Below, piece after piece: positions 15,423 through 23,414 of a stretch of 34,951 bases of DNA. The translations under genes and the position numbers were made by a program. Each line of letters begins with the position of its first letter. Within the stretch, counting starts at the first letter, position 1. Origin of the DNA: JAHEDH01 sp965364515. GTDB taxonomy: Bacteria; Actinomycetota; Acidimicrobiia; Spongiisociales; ZC4RG35. The notes under the pieces were generated by a model that worked only from the letters and a program-made list of their open reading frames with translations, did not search any database and was not told where the DNA came from. The stretch spans positions 1 through 34,951 of the forward strand of contig CBDTXZ010000010.1 in the NCBI GenBank assembly GCA_965364515.1, given 5' to 3'.

Positions 15423-18253
15423 CGGCCCGTCTGACTCTCGTGGCGGTGCACGGCAACGGCGGAGGCGGGTTCCGCTTCCAACGCGTGCACCGACACATCG
15501 CGTCCGACGTGCGGTTCGAGGCGGTGACACTGCCGGGCTTCGGTGGACGACCTGCCGATCCGTCTCTCCTCAGTCTCTCGGACTATGCCGAGCAGCTCTG
15601 GTCGGAGATCTCAGGATTCGATGGCCCGATCGTTGTTCTCGGTCACGGCATCGGCGGGTCGATCGCACTCGACATGGTCCAACGTCACCCCGTCGACGGG
15701 CTCATCATCCACGCTCCCGTCGGGACGAGACTGGACGAGCGGCTCTTCCCCAAGTTGATGAAACCCGAGCCGATCCGTGCGCTGATCAAGTGGGGGATCA
15801 GCTCGCGAATCACGAGGCCGTTCACCTCGCGGGTCTTCTTCAGTCGAGACGTCCCATCGGAGTACCGCAACGAGTTCCTGTCCGAGTACGCCCGTGCCGA
15901 GTCGTTCTCTCAGATGTTCGACCTCATCACGTCGGAGTGGTGGGACGGTCTCTCACCGACCGACGTGCCCTCGGTGCTGCTGTGGGGGAGCGAAGACAGG
16001 GTCCTGGGCGCCGATCAGGTCGACGACTACCGGAGGCTGCTGACCGGGGCGTCGGTCGATGTCGTTCCCGGCTGGGATCACTTCCCGATGGTGGAACAAC
16101 CCGCCGAGTACGCCTCCACGATCACCGCCATCGCACGGCGCCTGGTGGCCGGGGAGCCCGTTCCACCCAGGTTGGGGTCGGGATCGATCGAGGCGGCGGG
16201 GGTCGGGTCGAAGGCCGCGGCGTTGGATCGGGCGGTCGCCGCCGGGCTTCCAGTGCCGCGGGGCTTCGTCATCCTCGATGGTCGGGATGCTCCCACGGCG
16301 CATGATCTGGATGGCCCTCTCGCCGTCCGATCGGCGTTCTCGGTGGAGGACGGTGACGAGTCCTCGAATGCCGGGCGGTTTCGCTCGCTGCTCGGGGTGA
16401 CCGGCGAAGGGCTCGCGCCTGCCGTCGATCGGGTGAGATCCTCGGCAGATGCAGACACCGGCCGCCGCGACGTCCTGGTGATGGAGATGGTTCCGGCAGT
16501 CACCGCCGGCGTGGCTTTCTCTGAGCGGGGCTTCGAAGACGATCGCGTCGAGTGGGTCGATGGCATTGCGGACCACCTCCTCTCGGGGGCGCAGACCGGA
16601 CATACGGTCGACCTGCCGAGGGTTCGGGAGAGGGAACGCCCGCCCCGCGGACTGCCGGGTTGGCAGCGGCGTCTGGCGCGGCTGCTGCGCGACGTGAGAC
16701 GGGAGTTCGGTGACGCCGACTGGGACGTCGAGTGGGCCGACGACGGCGACAGATGTTGGCTCGTCCAGGTCCGACCGATCACCGCCCCGACGCTGCGCAA
16801 CGAGACCTTCACGATCGCCAACCACAAAGAGATCCTCCCCGATCCTCCCTCTGTGTTCATGACGTCCGTCATCGCCGAGGGATCGGCTCAGCTCTTCGAC
16901 TACTACCGCACCTTCGATCCCGAGCTCTCCGACCAGCGCGACTTCATCGAGGTGTTCGATGGGCGGCCGCTCATCAACCTCTCACTCATGACCGACTTCA
17001 TGCGATCTCTCGGCCTGCCCCCGAAGCTGGTCACCGACTCCATCGGGGGAACCGACCCGTCCGGCGAGCGACTTCGTCCGGCGCGAATGATCCTTCGCTG
17101 GCGAGCGCTGCTCGGCCTCGCATGGGCACAGGTCACCGCCAAGCCGTTCACCCGACGCAAGCTGGCGGAGATCCGGAGGCTCACCTCGAGTCCATCGCAG
17201 ACGTTCGCAGAGGCGGTCGATCGGATCCGAGACGTGTACGTGAAGACGGTTCACGGGATGACGGCACTCAACACGGCGGCCAGCGCCCCGACTGCGCTGC
17301 TGCGCTCCGCCGGAACCCTCGCCGAGCATTCGAGCAGAACCGAGACGGCCGCCACCAGGATGTTCCGCGATCTCGACGGCGTTCGCGCCGCCGCAGGCGA
17401 GGGCTTCGATCCGGAATCTCCACCGCTCGGCGATCCGGCATTTGCCGCCGCCTGGCGAGGCTGGCTCGAGACCTATGGCCATCGCGGGATCTTCGAGTCG
17501 GACATATCGCGGCCCCGCTACGACGAGGATCCATCCCCGATTCTCCACAGCATCGAACGTTCCGCTCGGCTGGCCCGTCGCCCCGAGCCTTGGACGTTGC
17601 GCGGGCTGGTCACGCTCCCGATCTGGTTGATCGCCCGACCCGCCATCGCCGCCAGGGAGGATTACCGATCCGACGCGATGAGAGGCTTTCAGGCACTGAG
17701 ACGTGACCTCCTCCGGCTCGCATCCGAGACGGGCCTCCAGCCGGATGACCTGTGGATGCTCGACGCCGAGGAAGCGCGCTCGATCGACGCAGGCTGGCGG
17801 CCCGAGCCAGACCTCCTCGAACGTCGCCGCAAGGAGAACGAGGAACGCCGCCTCAACCCGATTCCCGACGTCATCCGTCGCTTCGATCCACCGCCGGTCA
17901 TCGAACAGTCGGACGCGTTCTCCGGTGTCGGCCTCGTGAAGGGCGTCGTCGACGGTGTCGCATGGGTCCTGTCGGAACCGGCCACCCACCTTCCCGCCGG
18001 TTTGGACCCGGATCGAACCGTTCTGATCGCTGCGAGCGTCGAAGCCGGCTGGTTGCCCACCTTCGGTCTGGTGGCTGGAGTCGGCGTCGAGATCGGCGGC
18101 GACCTGTCCCACGGATCGATCATCCTCAGGGAGGTCGGGCTTCCGGCGGTCACCAACCTGAGGGGCGTTCACGGCTCCGTCCGCACGGGTGACCGCGTGC
18201 GGCTGGATGCGGGCCGGGGTCGGTTGGATGTGCTGGAACGGGCGGCGGTGTGA
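15419..18253 (+). CDS. Fusion: alpha/beta-hydrolase fold + PEP synthase/rifampin-phosphotransferase-like module
   Basis: The 944-residue protein has two parts. Residues 1-240 form an alpha/beta-hydrolase with D193 (GSEDRVLG) and H221 (WDHFP) of the usual triad, but the nucleophile elbow is GHGIGG, with Gly77 where Ser belongs. Residues 258-500 form the ATP-grasp part of the PPDK/PEP-synthase family: GVGSKAAALDRAVAAGLPVP, AVRSAFSVED, VMEMVPAVTAGVAFS, WLVQVRPIT. A helical region with acceptor-domain character fills about 500-860. The swivelling domain ends GGDLSHGSIILREVGLPAV, with phospho-histidine H898. This order (ATP-grasp, middle, His domain) is that of rifampin phosphotransferase. It starts inside the selenoprotein stop (ATGA) and ends overlapping the next gene (GTGA). 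The acceptor is unknown. Confidence 0.85.
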   Translation: MTARLTLVAVHGNGGGGFRFQRVHRHIASDVRFEAVTLPGFGGRPADPSLLSLSDYAEQLWSEISGFDGPIVVLGHGIGGSIALDMVQRHPVDGLIIHAPVGTRLDERLFPKLMKPEPIRALIKWGISSRITRPFTSRVFFSRDVPSEYRNEFLSEYARAESFSQMFDLITSEWWDGLSPTDVPSVLLWGSEDRVLGADQVDDYRRLLTGASVDVVPGWDHFPMVEQPAEYASTITAIARRLVAGEPVPPRLGSGSIEAAGVGSKAAALDRAVAAGLPVPRGFVILDGRDAPTAHDLDGPLAVRSAFSVEDGDESSNAGRFRSLLGVTGEGLAPAVDRVRSSADADTGRRDVLVMEMVPAVTAGVAFSERGFEDDRVEWVDGIADHLLSGAQTGHTVDLPRVRERERPPRGLPGWQRRLARLLRDVRREFGDADWDVEWADDGDRCWLVQVRPITAPTLRNETFTIANHKEILPDPPSVFMTSVIAEGSAQLFDYYRTFDPELSDQRDFIEVFDGRPLINLSLMTDFMRSLGLPPKLVTDSIGGTDPSGERLRPARMILRWRALLGLAWAQVTAKPFTRRKLAEIRRLTSSPSQTFAEAVDRIRDVYVKTVHGMTALNTAASAPTALLRSAGTLAEHSSRTETAATRMFRDLDGVRAAAGEGFDPESPPLGDPAFAAAWRGWLETYGHRGIFESDISRPRYDEDPSPILHSIERSARLARRPEPWTLRGLVTLPIWLIARPAIAAREDYRSDAMRGFQALRRDLLRLASETGLQPDDLWMLDAEEARSIDAGWRPEPDLLERRRKENEERRLNPIPDVIRRFDPPPVIEQSDAFSGVGLVKGVVDGVAWVLSEPATHLPAGLDPDRTVLIAASVEAGWLPTFGLVAGVGVEIGGDLSHGSIILREVGLPAVTNLRGVHGSVRTGDRVRLDAGRGRLDVLERAAV

Positions 18254-18669
18254 CGACTCTGCTGTTTCACATGGCTTCCACCTGGGCGATGGTTGGGTTC
18301 ATCTGGACGATCCAGCTCCTCCAGTACCCCCTGATGGCGGAGGTGCCGAGGGATGGCTTCCCACGATTCGAGGCGGTCCACCAGCGCAAGGTCACGGCCG
18401 TCATCGCACTCTTCGGTCCGCTCGAGGTCGTCATGGCTGCGCTCGTCTTCTTCACCGTCGACACGGTGCCGACCTGGCTGTCGTTCGGCTCGGGTGCGGT
18501 GCTCGCAGCGATCTGGACATCGACCGCCTTCTTCTACGCCCCGCTCCACGCCCGCCTGGCGGACGGCTTCGACGAGGTCCTTCACCGCAGGCTCGTCGCA
18601 ACCAACTGGCTCCGGACCGTCGCCTGGACGGCCCGCGGAGTCGCCGCAGCCTGGATGTTCGCCTTCTAG
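18250..18669 (+). CDS. Small four-helix membrane protein, third gene of the selenoprotein operon
   Basis: The 139-residue protein has four hydrophobic segments at about 7-27, 52-72, 75-96 and 117-138. It carries a WTIQLLQYPL motif in the first helix and EAVHQRKVT in the first loop, which I have seen as conserved features of an uncharacterised membrane-protein family. The GTG start overlaps the fusion-kinase stop as GTGA, so it is translationally coupled and likely works at the membrane with the upstream gene product. The function is unknown. Confidence 0.72.
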   Translation: MTTLLFHMASTWAMVGFIWTIQLLQYPLMAEVPRDGFPRFEAVHQRKVTAVIALFGPLEVVMAALVFFTVDTVPTWLSFGSGAVLAAIWTSTAFFYAPLHARLADGFDEVLHRRLVATNWLRTVAWTARGVAAAWMFAF

Positions 18670-18728
18670 GTGAATGTGAGGATTGAGAGCGCGAGGCACG
18701 ATGCAACCAGGATCGAGGTTCGACTCAT
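18666..18728 (-). CDS. Putative 20-residue hydrophobic peptide
   Basis: A 20-codon frame (MSRTSILVASCLALSILTFT) lies on the minus strand with GGAGG 5 bases before its ATG. One hydrophobic helix of single-span length follows three polar residues. It could be a small membrane peptide or the relic of a signal peptide. It ends overlapping the stop of the opposite gene. Evidence is the ribosome site and hydrophobicity only. Confidence 0.22.
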   Translation of the reverse strand: MSRTSILVASCLALSILTFT

Positions 18729-18855
18729 GGCTGCCTCCAAACGAATGGATCCCGAGTTTGATCCTCCCTGGTGTTGCCGCCCGTGTGCAAGGGTCCAACG
18801 ACCGTTGGGAGGCGAGGTCGTCGGGGGATGTGTGGTGCCTCGTTGCTCGATCGGA

Positions 18856-18861
18856 TACCGT
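18856..18861 (+). promoter_or_regulatory. Possible -10 element (TACCGT) for the polyphosphate kinase
   Basis: TACCGT fits TANNNT, 31 bases before the ATG at 18893. It would give a leader of about 25 bases. No good -35 was seen. Confidence 0.28.
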
Positions 18862-18892
18862 TGGTTCACGGACAGGCGAAACTCGAGGACGC

Positions 18893-19783
18893 ATGGTGGC
18901 TGAAGCAGCGGGACAAGACGGACAGGTGGTCGACGCGACCTCCGAACTCGAAGAGCTTCGCACAGAGGTCGAGCAGCTCAGAGCCGAACGCGACAAGCTC
19001 CTGGCCACAGTCAACAAGGACCAACCGCTCCATCCGTTCCAGGTCGAGTTGCTCAAGATGCAACGTCATCTCGAACAGCACCAGATCCCGATGATCGTGC
19101 TGTTCGAGGGACGCGACGCCTCCGGCAAGGGCGGAACGATCCGCCGGATCACCCGGTTCATGAACGAGAAGCGGTTCCGGGTCGTCGCTCTCGGCAAGCC
19201 CAACGAAGAACAGAAGACCCAGTGGTACTTCCAGCGATATGTCACCCAGTTCCCGTCCGGCGGCGAGATCGTGCTCTTCGACCGGTCCTGGTACAACCGT
19301 GCGCTCGTCGAGCCGGTCTTCGGTTTCTGCTCGAAGGAGGACTACCGCGACTTCCTCAAGGGCGTCCAAGGGTTCGAGAAGGATCTGGTCCGTCAGGGGA
19401 CCGTGCTCGTGAAGCTCTATTTCAGTGTCGACAAGGCGGTCCAGGCCGAGCGGTTCGCCAGACGGAAGAACGACCCCCTCCGGCAGTGGAAGCTCAGCGA
19501 GATCGACCTCCAGGCACAGGAGAACTGGGACGAGTTCACAGAGATGAAGCACCGGATGCTCGAGCGAACCTCGACGAGCACTGCGCCGTGGACGATCATC
19601 CGGTCGAACTCGAAGACCAAGGCACGGCTCAACGCCATGAAGGTGATCCTCAACGCCGTCGACTACGACGGTCGAGATCGAAGCCTCGATTTCACCCCCG
19701 ACCCCGAGATCGTCATCTCAGGCGAGGACGAACTCGACCGAATGGACCGCGAGCGGGACCAGTTGGGGCGCTCGCTGCTCTGA
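18893..19783 (+). CDS. ppk2: Polyphosphate kinase 2
   Basis: The 296-residue PPK2-family kinase transfers phosphate between polyphosphate and a nucleotide. Walker A is GRDASGKGG at 73-81. Walker B and the lid region are at FDRSWYNRALVEPVFGF, with D130. The R-rich lid (AERFARRKNDPLRQWKLSEID) follows at about 183-203. A coiled-coil-like heptad segment (ELEELRTEVEQLRAERDKL) precedes the core at 18-37. The length and single kinase domain fit class I PPK2, which usually works on nucleoside diphosphates. The frame is open back to 18683, but ATG 18893 starts just before the predicted coiled coil and has GAGG 4 bases upstream. Confidence 0.9.
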   Translation: MVAEAAGQDGQVVDATSELEELRTEVEQLRAERDKLLATVNKDQPLHPFQVELLKMQRHLEQHQIPMIVLFEGRDASGKGGTIRRITRFMNEKRFRVVALGKPNEEQKTQWYFQRYVTQFPSGGEIVLFDRSWYNRALVEPVFGFCSKEDYRDFLKGVQGFEKDLVRQGTVLVKLYFSVDKAVQAERFARRKNDPLRQWKLSEIDLQAQENWDEFTEMKHRMLERTSTSTAPWTIIRSNSKTKARLNAMKVILNAVDYDGRDRSLDFTPDPEIVISGEDELDRMDRERDQLGRSLL

Positions 19784-19849
19784 GGGGCGAGGCATCGTCC
19801 ACGGCGTGGGTCGGTGACGGCCAGTCCGCAGGCATCGCAGATCGCGCCC

Positions 19850-19935
19850 TGTACACGCCCGACCCCGGACCGTATAGTCGGATCTAGCCGGTTCCGGGCG
19901 GGGTGGTCTGCGCTCACTCTGCCCGGAACCGTTTC
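19850..19935 (+). ncRNA. Promoter plus strong hairpin downstream of ppk2: terminator or very short RNA
   Basis: TGTACA (19850-19855) and TATAGT (19873-19878) are separated by exactly 17 bases and resemble a vegetative promoter. They are followed by a perfect 11-base inverted repeat, CGGTTCCGGGC (19889-19899) and GCCCGGAACCG (19921-19931), with a 21-base loop and then TTTCTT. The hairpin alone would serve as the ppk2 terminator. With the promoter it could make a transcript of about 50 bases. No known RNA family is recognised. Confidence 0.3.
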
Positions 19936-19937
19936 TT
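19889..19937 (+). terminator. Probable rho-independent terminator of ppk2
   Basis: An 11-bp perfect GC-rich stem with a 21-base loop is followed by TTTCTT. It lies between the convergent ppk2 and acyl-CoA dehydrogenase genes. The T tract is on the ppk2 side only. Confidence 0.55.
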
Positions 19938-19948
19938 CTGCACTGCGG

Positions 19949-21742
19949 TCAGACGGCGAGTTCTTCGTTCGGCAGCTCGAACAGTGGCGCAGCCGGCGCC
20001 AGCACCGAACCGAGCAGTCCGCTCGCGGTGGGCAGGATCTGCTCACAGTAGAAACGTGCGATCGCCTGCTTGGCCGTCAACGTGTCGTCGTTCGGATCGG
20101 ACTCGAGCAGTTCTGCAGCTGCGATCGCCGCCCGGGCGAGGAATGCTCCTCCGACGACGGTTCCCCACATCCGAGTGAAGGGTGTGGCTCCGGCGACGGC
20201 GTCGGCGAAGTCGCCTGCGGCCATCTTGGCGCCCACGTGGGTGGCCGCCTCGGTGAGTGCGCTCACCGCCTTGTCGAGCTCGTCCGCCGAGCGCTCGAAC
20301 CCGCTGAGCTCCCTCAACGAAGCCGCCGTCCCGGACATCTCGGTGAGGTACTCCTTGACGACCTGACCGCTCCTGAGCGGGATCTTCCTGGTGACGAGAT
20401 CGAGTGCCTGGATGCCGTTGGTCCCCTCGTAGATCGGAGCGATCCGGGCATCGCGAAGGAACTGGGCGGCTCCGGTCTCCTCGACGTACCCCATCCCGCC
20501 GTGCACCTGGACGCCGAGTGACGCCATCTCCACGCCCAGATCGGTGCACCATGCCTTGAGGATCGGGATCATGAGCGCGACGCGCTCGGAAGCCTTGGTT
20601 CGAGATTCCTCGTCTTCCCCGTGACTCTCGATGTCGATCTTGGCGGCGGTGTCGTAGAGAGCCGCGCGCATGGCTTCGTTGTTGGCGCGGATGGTCAGGA
20701 GCATCCGGCGAACGTCCGGGTGGTTGATGATCGCCGCCGGCGAGTCACCTCCCAGGGGCTTGGACTGGATGCGCTCCGATGCGTACCTGGCGGCCTTCTG
20801 GTAGGCCATCTCTCCGATGGCCAGTCCCTCGACCGCCACGCCGATCCGGGCGGAGTTCATCATCGTGAACATGTACTTCATGCCGCGCTGCTCTTCACCG
20901 ACGAGATAGCCGACGGCGCCGCCTTCGTCACCGAACGAGAGGACGCAGGTCGGGGAGGCGTTGATGCCCATCTTGTGCTCGATCGACACCACCTTCACGT
21001 CGTTCCGCTCGCCCGGCGTGCCGTCGGCGTTCGGGATGAACTTGGGGACGATGAACATGGAGATGCCTCGGGTACCCGGTGCGGCGTCTGGGGTCTTTGC
21101 CAGCACGAGGTGGATGATGTTCTCGGTGAGATCGTGTTCGCCCCACGTGATGTAGATCTTCTGACCGGTGATCCGGTAGGTGCCATCTTCCTGTTCGACG
21201 GCCTTGGTCGAGATCGTCCCGAGGTCGGATCCGGCGTGTGGTTCGGTCAGGCACATCGTGCCGGTCCATTCACCCGTGGCGAGCTTCTCGAGGTAGGTCG
21301 CTTGCTGTTCGGGCGATCCGTGTTCGATCAGGGCGTCGATCGCTCCCTGGGTCAGCAGCGGCGCGAGCGAGAACGCCATGTTGGCGGACGTGAACATCTC
21401 CTGCAGGGCGATGCCGACCGCGTAGGGGAAGCCACCGCCTCCCGCCACTTCCGGAAGGTGCACGCCCGGCCATCCGGCGGCGACGAACTTCTCGTATGCC
21501 TCCTTGAAGCCTTCGGGGGTGGTGACGGTGCCGTCGTCGTTGAGGACCGAACCCTGCTGGTCGCCGACCCAGTTGGTGGGAGCGATCACCTCGGAGAAGA
21601 AGCGTCCCGCCTCCGCCAGGACCCCGACGGCGGTGTCGGGGTCGGCGTGCTGGAAGCCGTTGAGGTTCGAGATTCGTTCGAGGTCAGACACGTGACGGAG
21701 GACGAACTCCATGTCATCGAGTGGTGCGGTGTATTCGGACAC
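19949..21742 (-). CDS. Acyl-CoA dehydrogenase, long (about 600-residue) type
   Basis: The 597-residue FAD-dependent enzyme introduces an alpha-beta double bond in acyl-CoA. CLTEPHAGSDLG and QKIYITWGEHDL match the FAD/substrate region, and the catalytic-base region reads IYEGTNGIQALDLV. The extra N-terminal section (EFVLRHV near the start) and C-terminal ~130 residues belong to the long FadE5/DmdC-like subgroup rather than the 380-residue medium-chain type. DmdC-like enzymes act on methylmercaptopropionyl-CoA, but chain preference cannot be read here. The GTG start has CAGGAG 6 bases upstream. A perfect palindrome 32 bases upstream suggests repression by a TetR-type regulator encoded elsewhere. 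Confidence 0.92.
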   Translation of the reverse strand: MSEYTAPLDDMEFVLRHVSDLERISNLNGFQHADPDTAVGVLAEAGRFFSEVIAPTNWVGDQQGSVLNDDGTVTTPEGFKEAYEKFVAAGWPGVHLPEVAGGGGFPYAVGIALQEMFTSANMAFSLAPLLTQGAIDALIEHGSPEQQATYLEKLATGEWTGTMCLTEPHAGSDLGTISTKAVEQEDGTYRITGQKIYITWGEHDLTENIIHLVLAKTPDAAPGTRGISMFIVPKFIPNADGTPGERNDVKVVSIEHKMGINASPTCVLSFGDEGGAVGYLVGEEQRGMKYMFTMMNSARIGVAVEGLAIGEMAYQKAARYASERIQSKPLGGDSPAAIINHPDVRRMLLTIRANNEAMRAALYDTAAKIDIESHGEDEESRTKASERVALMIPILKAWCTDLGVEMASLGVQVHGGMGYVEETGAAQFLRDARIAPIYEGTNGIQALDLVTRKIPLRSGQVVKEYLTEMSGTAASLRELSGFERSADELDKAVSALTEAATHVGAKMAAGDFADAVAGATPFTRMWGTVVGGAFLARAAIAAAELLESDPNDDTLTAKQAIARFYCEQILPTASGLLGSVLAPAAPLFELPNEELAV

Positions 21743-22047
21743 GAGAGACTCCTGAAGCGGCTACATGTTCAGGATACCGACCAAACGGTCGGTATTGGAA
21801 AGGGCCGGGCGCCCGGAAGCGATGGTCTGTCGGGCACGGGACGAGACGAGACGGTCTCGCGGTCGGTGGTTTCCCATCATCTGCTCGATCATCCGAGTGC
21901 GATGAAGCGCATCCGGGGCGTTTCACTCACGGACTCGATTCGCTCTTGGCGTCGTCATGTGACAGTCTCTTGCACGAGACCGGGTTCGTAACACGCAGCG
22001 CAGCGAACCGTCTTCAGTTTCGACAGCGACATGCCGAGGACAACTTC
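21743..22047. other. Divergent intergenic region (305 bases)
   Basis: This region separates the acyl-CoA dehydrogenase from the M23 peptidase. It holds the palindromic operator at 21774-21795. The rest has no ORF with a ribosome site and no RNA that I recognise. Open frames crossing it lack supporting starts. Confidence 0.6.
21774..21795. promoter_or_regulatory. Perfect palindromic operator, TetR-like
   Basis: ATACCGACC (21774-21782) and GGTCGGTAT (21787-21795) are perfect inverted 9-mers around AAAC. The ACCGACC/GGTCGGT form is common for TetR-family regulators of fatty-acid and acyl-CoA genes in actinobacteria. It lies 32 bases upstream of the acyl-CoA dehydrogenase start, and a TATCCT -10-like sequence on that strand overlaps it. 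No regulator gene is adjacent. Confidence 0.7.
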
Positions 22048-23226
22048 ATGACATGTTCGGGGGAGCACCGTAGAAACCGCGTCATCACACTCGTGATGGC
22101 CTTCGTCGTCGCATTCACCACCCTGGGGGTGACCCCGGCGACAGCCATCGAGGAGGCGGCGCCGCCACTCGAGGCGTTCGATCTCAACACCATGGTCTTC
22201 CCGGTCATCAGCGACCGGGAGCCGCTCTCAGACTCGTTCGACGATTGCCGGTCGGGCTGCAGTCGCCTGCACGGAGCGACCGACATCATGCGTCCCAAGA
22301 TGACCCCCGTCGTCGCCGTCGCCGACGGTGTCGTCTCGTGGATGGGCACAGTCGAAGAAGGCAACTGCTGCTACCTGTTCATCGACCATCCCGGCGATTA
22401 CAAGACGGGCTACATCCACCTCAACAACGACACTCCGGGAACCGACGACGGACTCGCCAACGGAATCGCCGAGGGTGTCACGGAGGGTGCAGTGGTGAGG
22501 AAGGGCCAGCTCATCGGTTGGGTCGGCGACAGCGGCAACGCCGAATACGCAGGTTCCCATCTCCATTTCGAGATCAGGTACTACGGGAACGGATTCGAAG
22601 AGCGGATCAATCCCTATCCCTATCTCCTCACCGCCCCGATCCTGTCCGAGCCCGGAGGCGCCGTTGTCCCCGAGCCCGAGCCGGCGCCGGAACCGTTCGT
22701 CGGCGCTTCGTTCACGGACGATGACGGATCACCCCACGAACCGGACATCGAGCGTCTCCTCGAGCTGGGTGTCACCCGCGGCTGCAGCGAGACCGAGTAC
22801 TGCCCGCAGGAATCGATCACCCGCGGCCAGATGGCTGCGTTCGTCTACCGGTATCTCGAGATGGCCGACACCGGCGAGCCGAGCCCCTACATCGACACCG
22901 ACGACCATGCCTTCGCGGTCGAGATAACGGCGATCACCGAAGCGGGCATCGGATTCGGGTGCGGCGAGTTCGATTACTGCCCCGACGCCCCGCTGACCAG
23001 ACAGGAGATGGCGAGGTTCCTCGTCGGGACGTTCGACATCCCGTTGCTGGGGAGTCCCTCAGGAATCTTCGACGACATCGCCGCCAACCCCTTCGCCGAA
23101 TACATCGAGGCGATCGAGGCCGTCGGCGTCACTCTCGGCTGTACCGACACCTCCTACTGCCCCGAGCAGCCGGTCACGCGAGAACAGATGGCGTCGTTCT
23201 TCGTCCGCGGCCACGATCTTCCCTAG
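22048..23226 (+). CDS. Secreted M23 (LytM) peptidase with three SLH repeats
   Basis: The 392-residue protein starts with a signal peptide (residues 1-33, probably cleaved after PATA). An M23 metallopeptidase domain follows at about 60-185, with zinc ligands H75 and D79 (HGATDI) and H171/H173 (GSHLHFE). This family cleaves peptidoglycan cross-bridges. After a Pro/Glu linker (VVPEPEPAPEP) come three SLH modules at about 226-392. Each carries GC-x(4)-[DE]YCP or a close variant, then TR-x-[QE]MA. The two cysteines per repeat suggest a disulfide in each module. SLH domains hold proteins to the cell wall, so this is a wall-anchored hydrolase. ATG 22048 has GAGGA 7 bases upstream. Confidence 0.9.
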   Translation: MTCSGEHRRNRVITLVMAFVVAFTTLGVTPATAIEEAAPPLEAFDLNTMVFPVISDREPLSDSFDDCRSGCSRLHGATDIMRPKMTPVVAVADGVVSWMGTVEEGNCCYLFIDHPGDYKTGYIHLNNDTPGTDDGLANGIAEGVTEGAVVRKGQLIGWVGDSGNAEYAGSHLHFEIRYYGNGFEERINPYPYLLTAPILSEPGGAVVPEPEPAPEPFVGASFTDDDGSPHEPDIERLLELGVTRGCSETEYCPQESITRGQMAAFVYRYLEMADTGEPSPYIDTDDHAFAVEITAITEAGIGFGCGEFDYCPDAPLTRQEMARFLVGTFDIPLLGSPSGIFDDIAANPFAEYIEAIEAVGVTLGCTDTSYCPEQPVTREQMASFFVRGHDLP

Positions 23227-23330
23227 AAACCTACTGCCTGAACCCAGATGGCAGCTTCGGTTGCCTCTTGGCCCGCAGCCAGGTCCGAACCGATCCTGAT
23301 CTCCGGCACGCGCGCAAGGCCACGCCTGCG

Positions 23331-23336
23331 TAGGGT
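23331..23336 (+). promoter_or_regulatory. Possible -10 element (TAGGGT) for the methyltransferase
   Basis: TAGGGT fits TANNNT and lies about 79 bases before the GTG at 23415. It would give a leader that includes the GGAAGGA ribosome site. Confidence 0.25.
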
Positions 23337-23414
23337 CGACGTGTGGTCGGCAATCGTCTCAGGCTGCCTTGCACGGGACTGCTCTGACGCGAACACCAAT
23401 TGGGAAGGACTGAA

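Noticed and set aside
16982..18172. 396-residue minus-strand frame inside the fusion kinase
   Set aside because: Antisense shadow; the plus strand encodes the phospho-His domain here.
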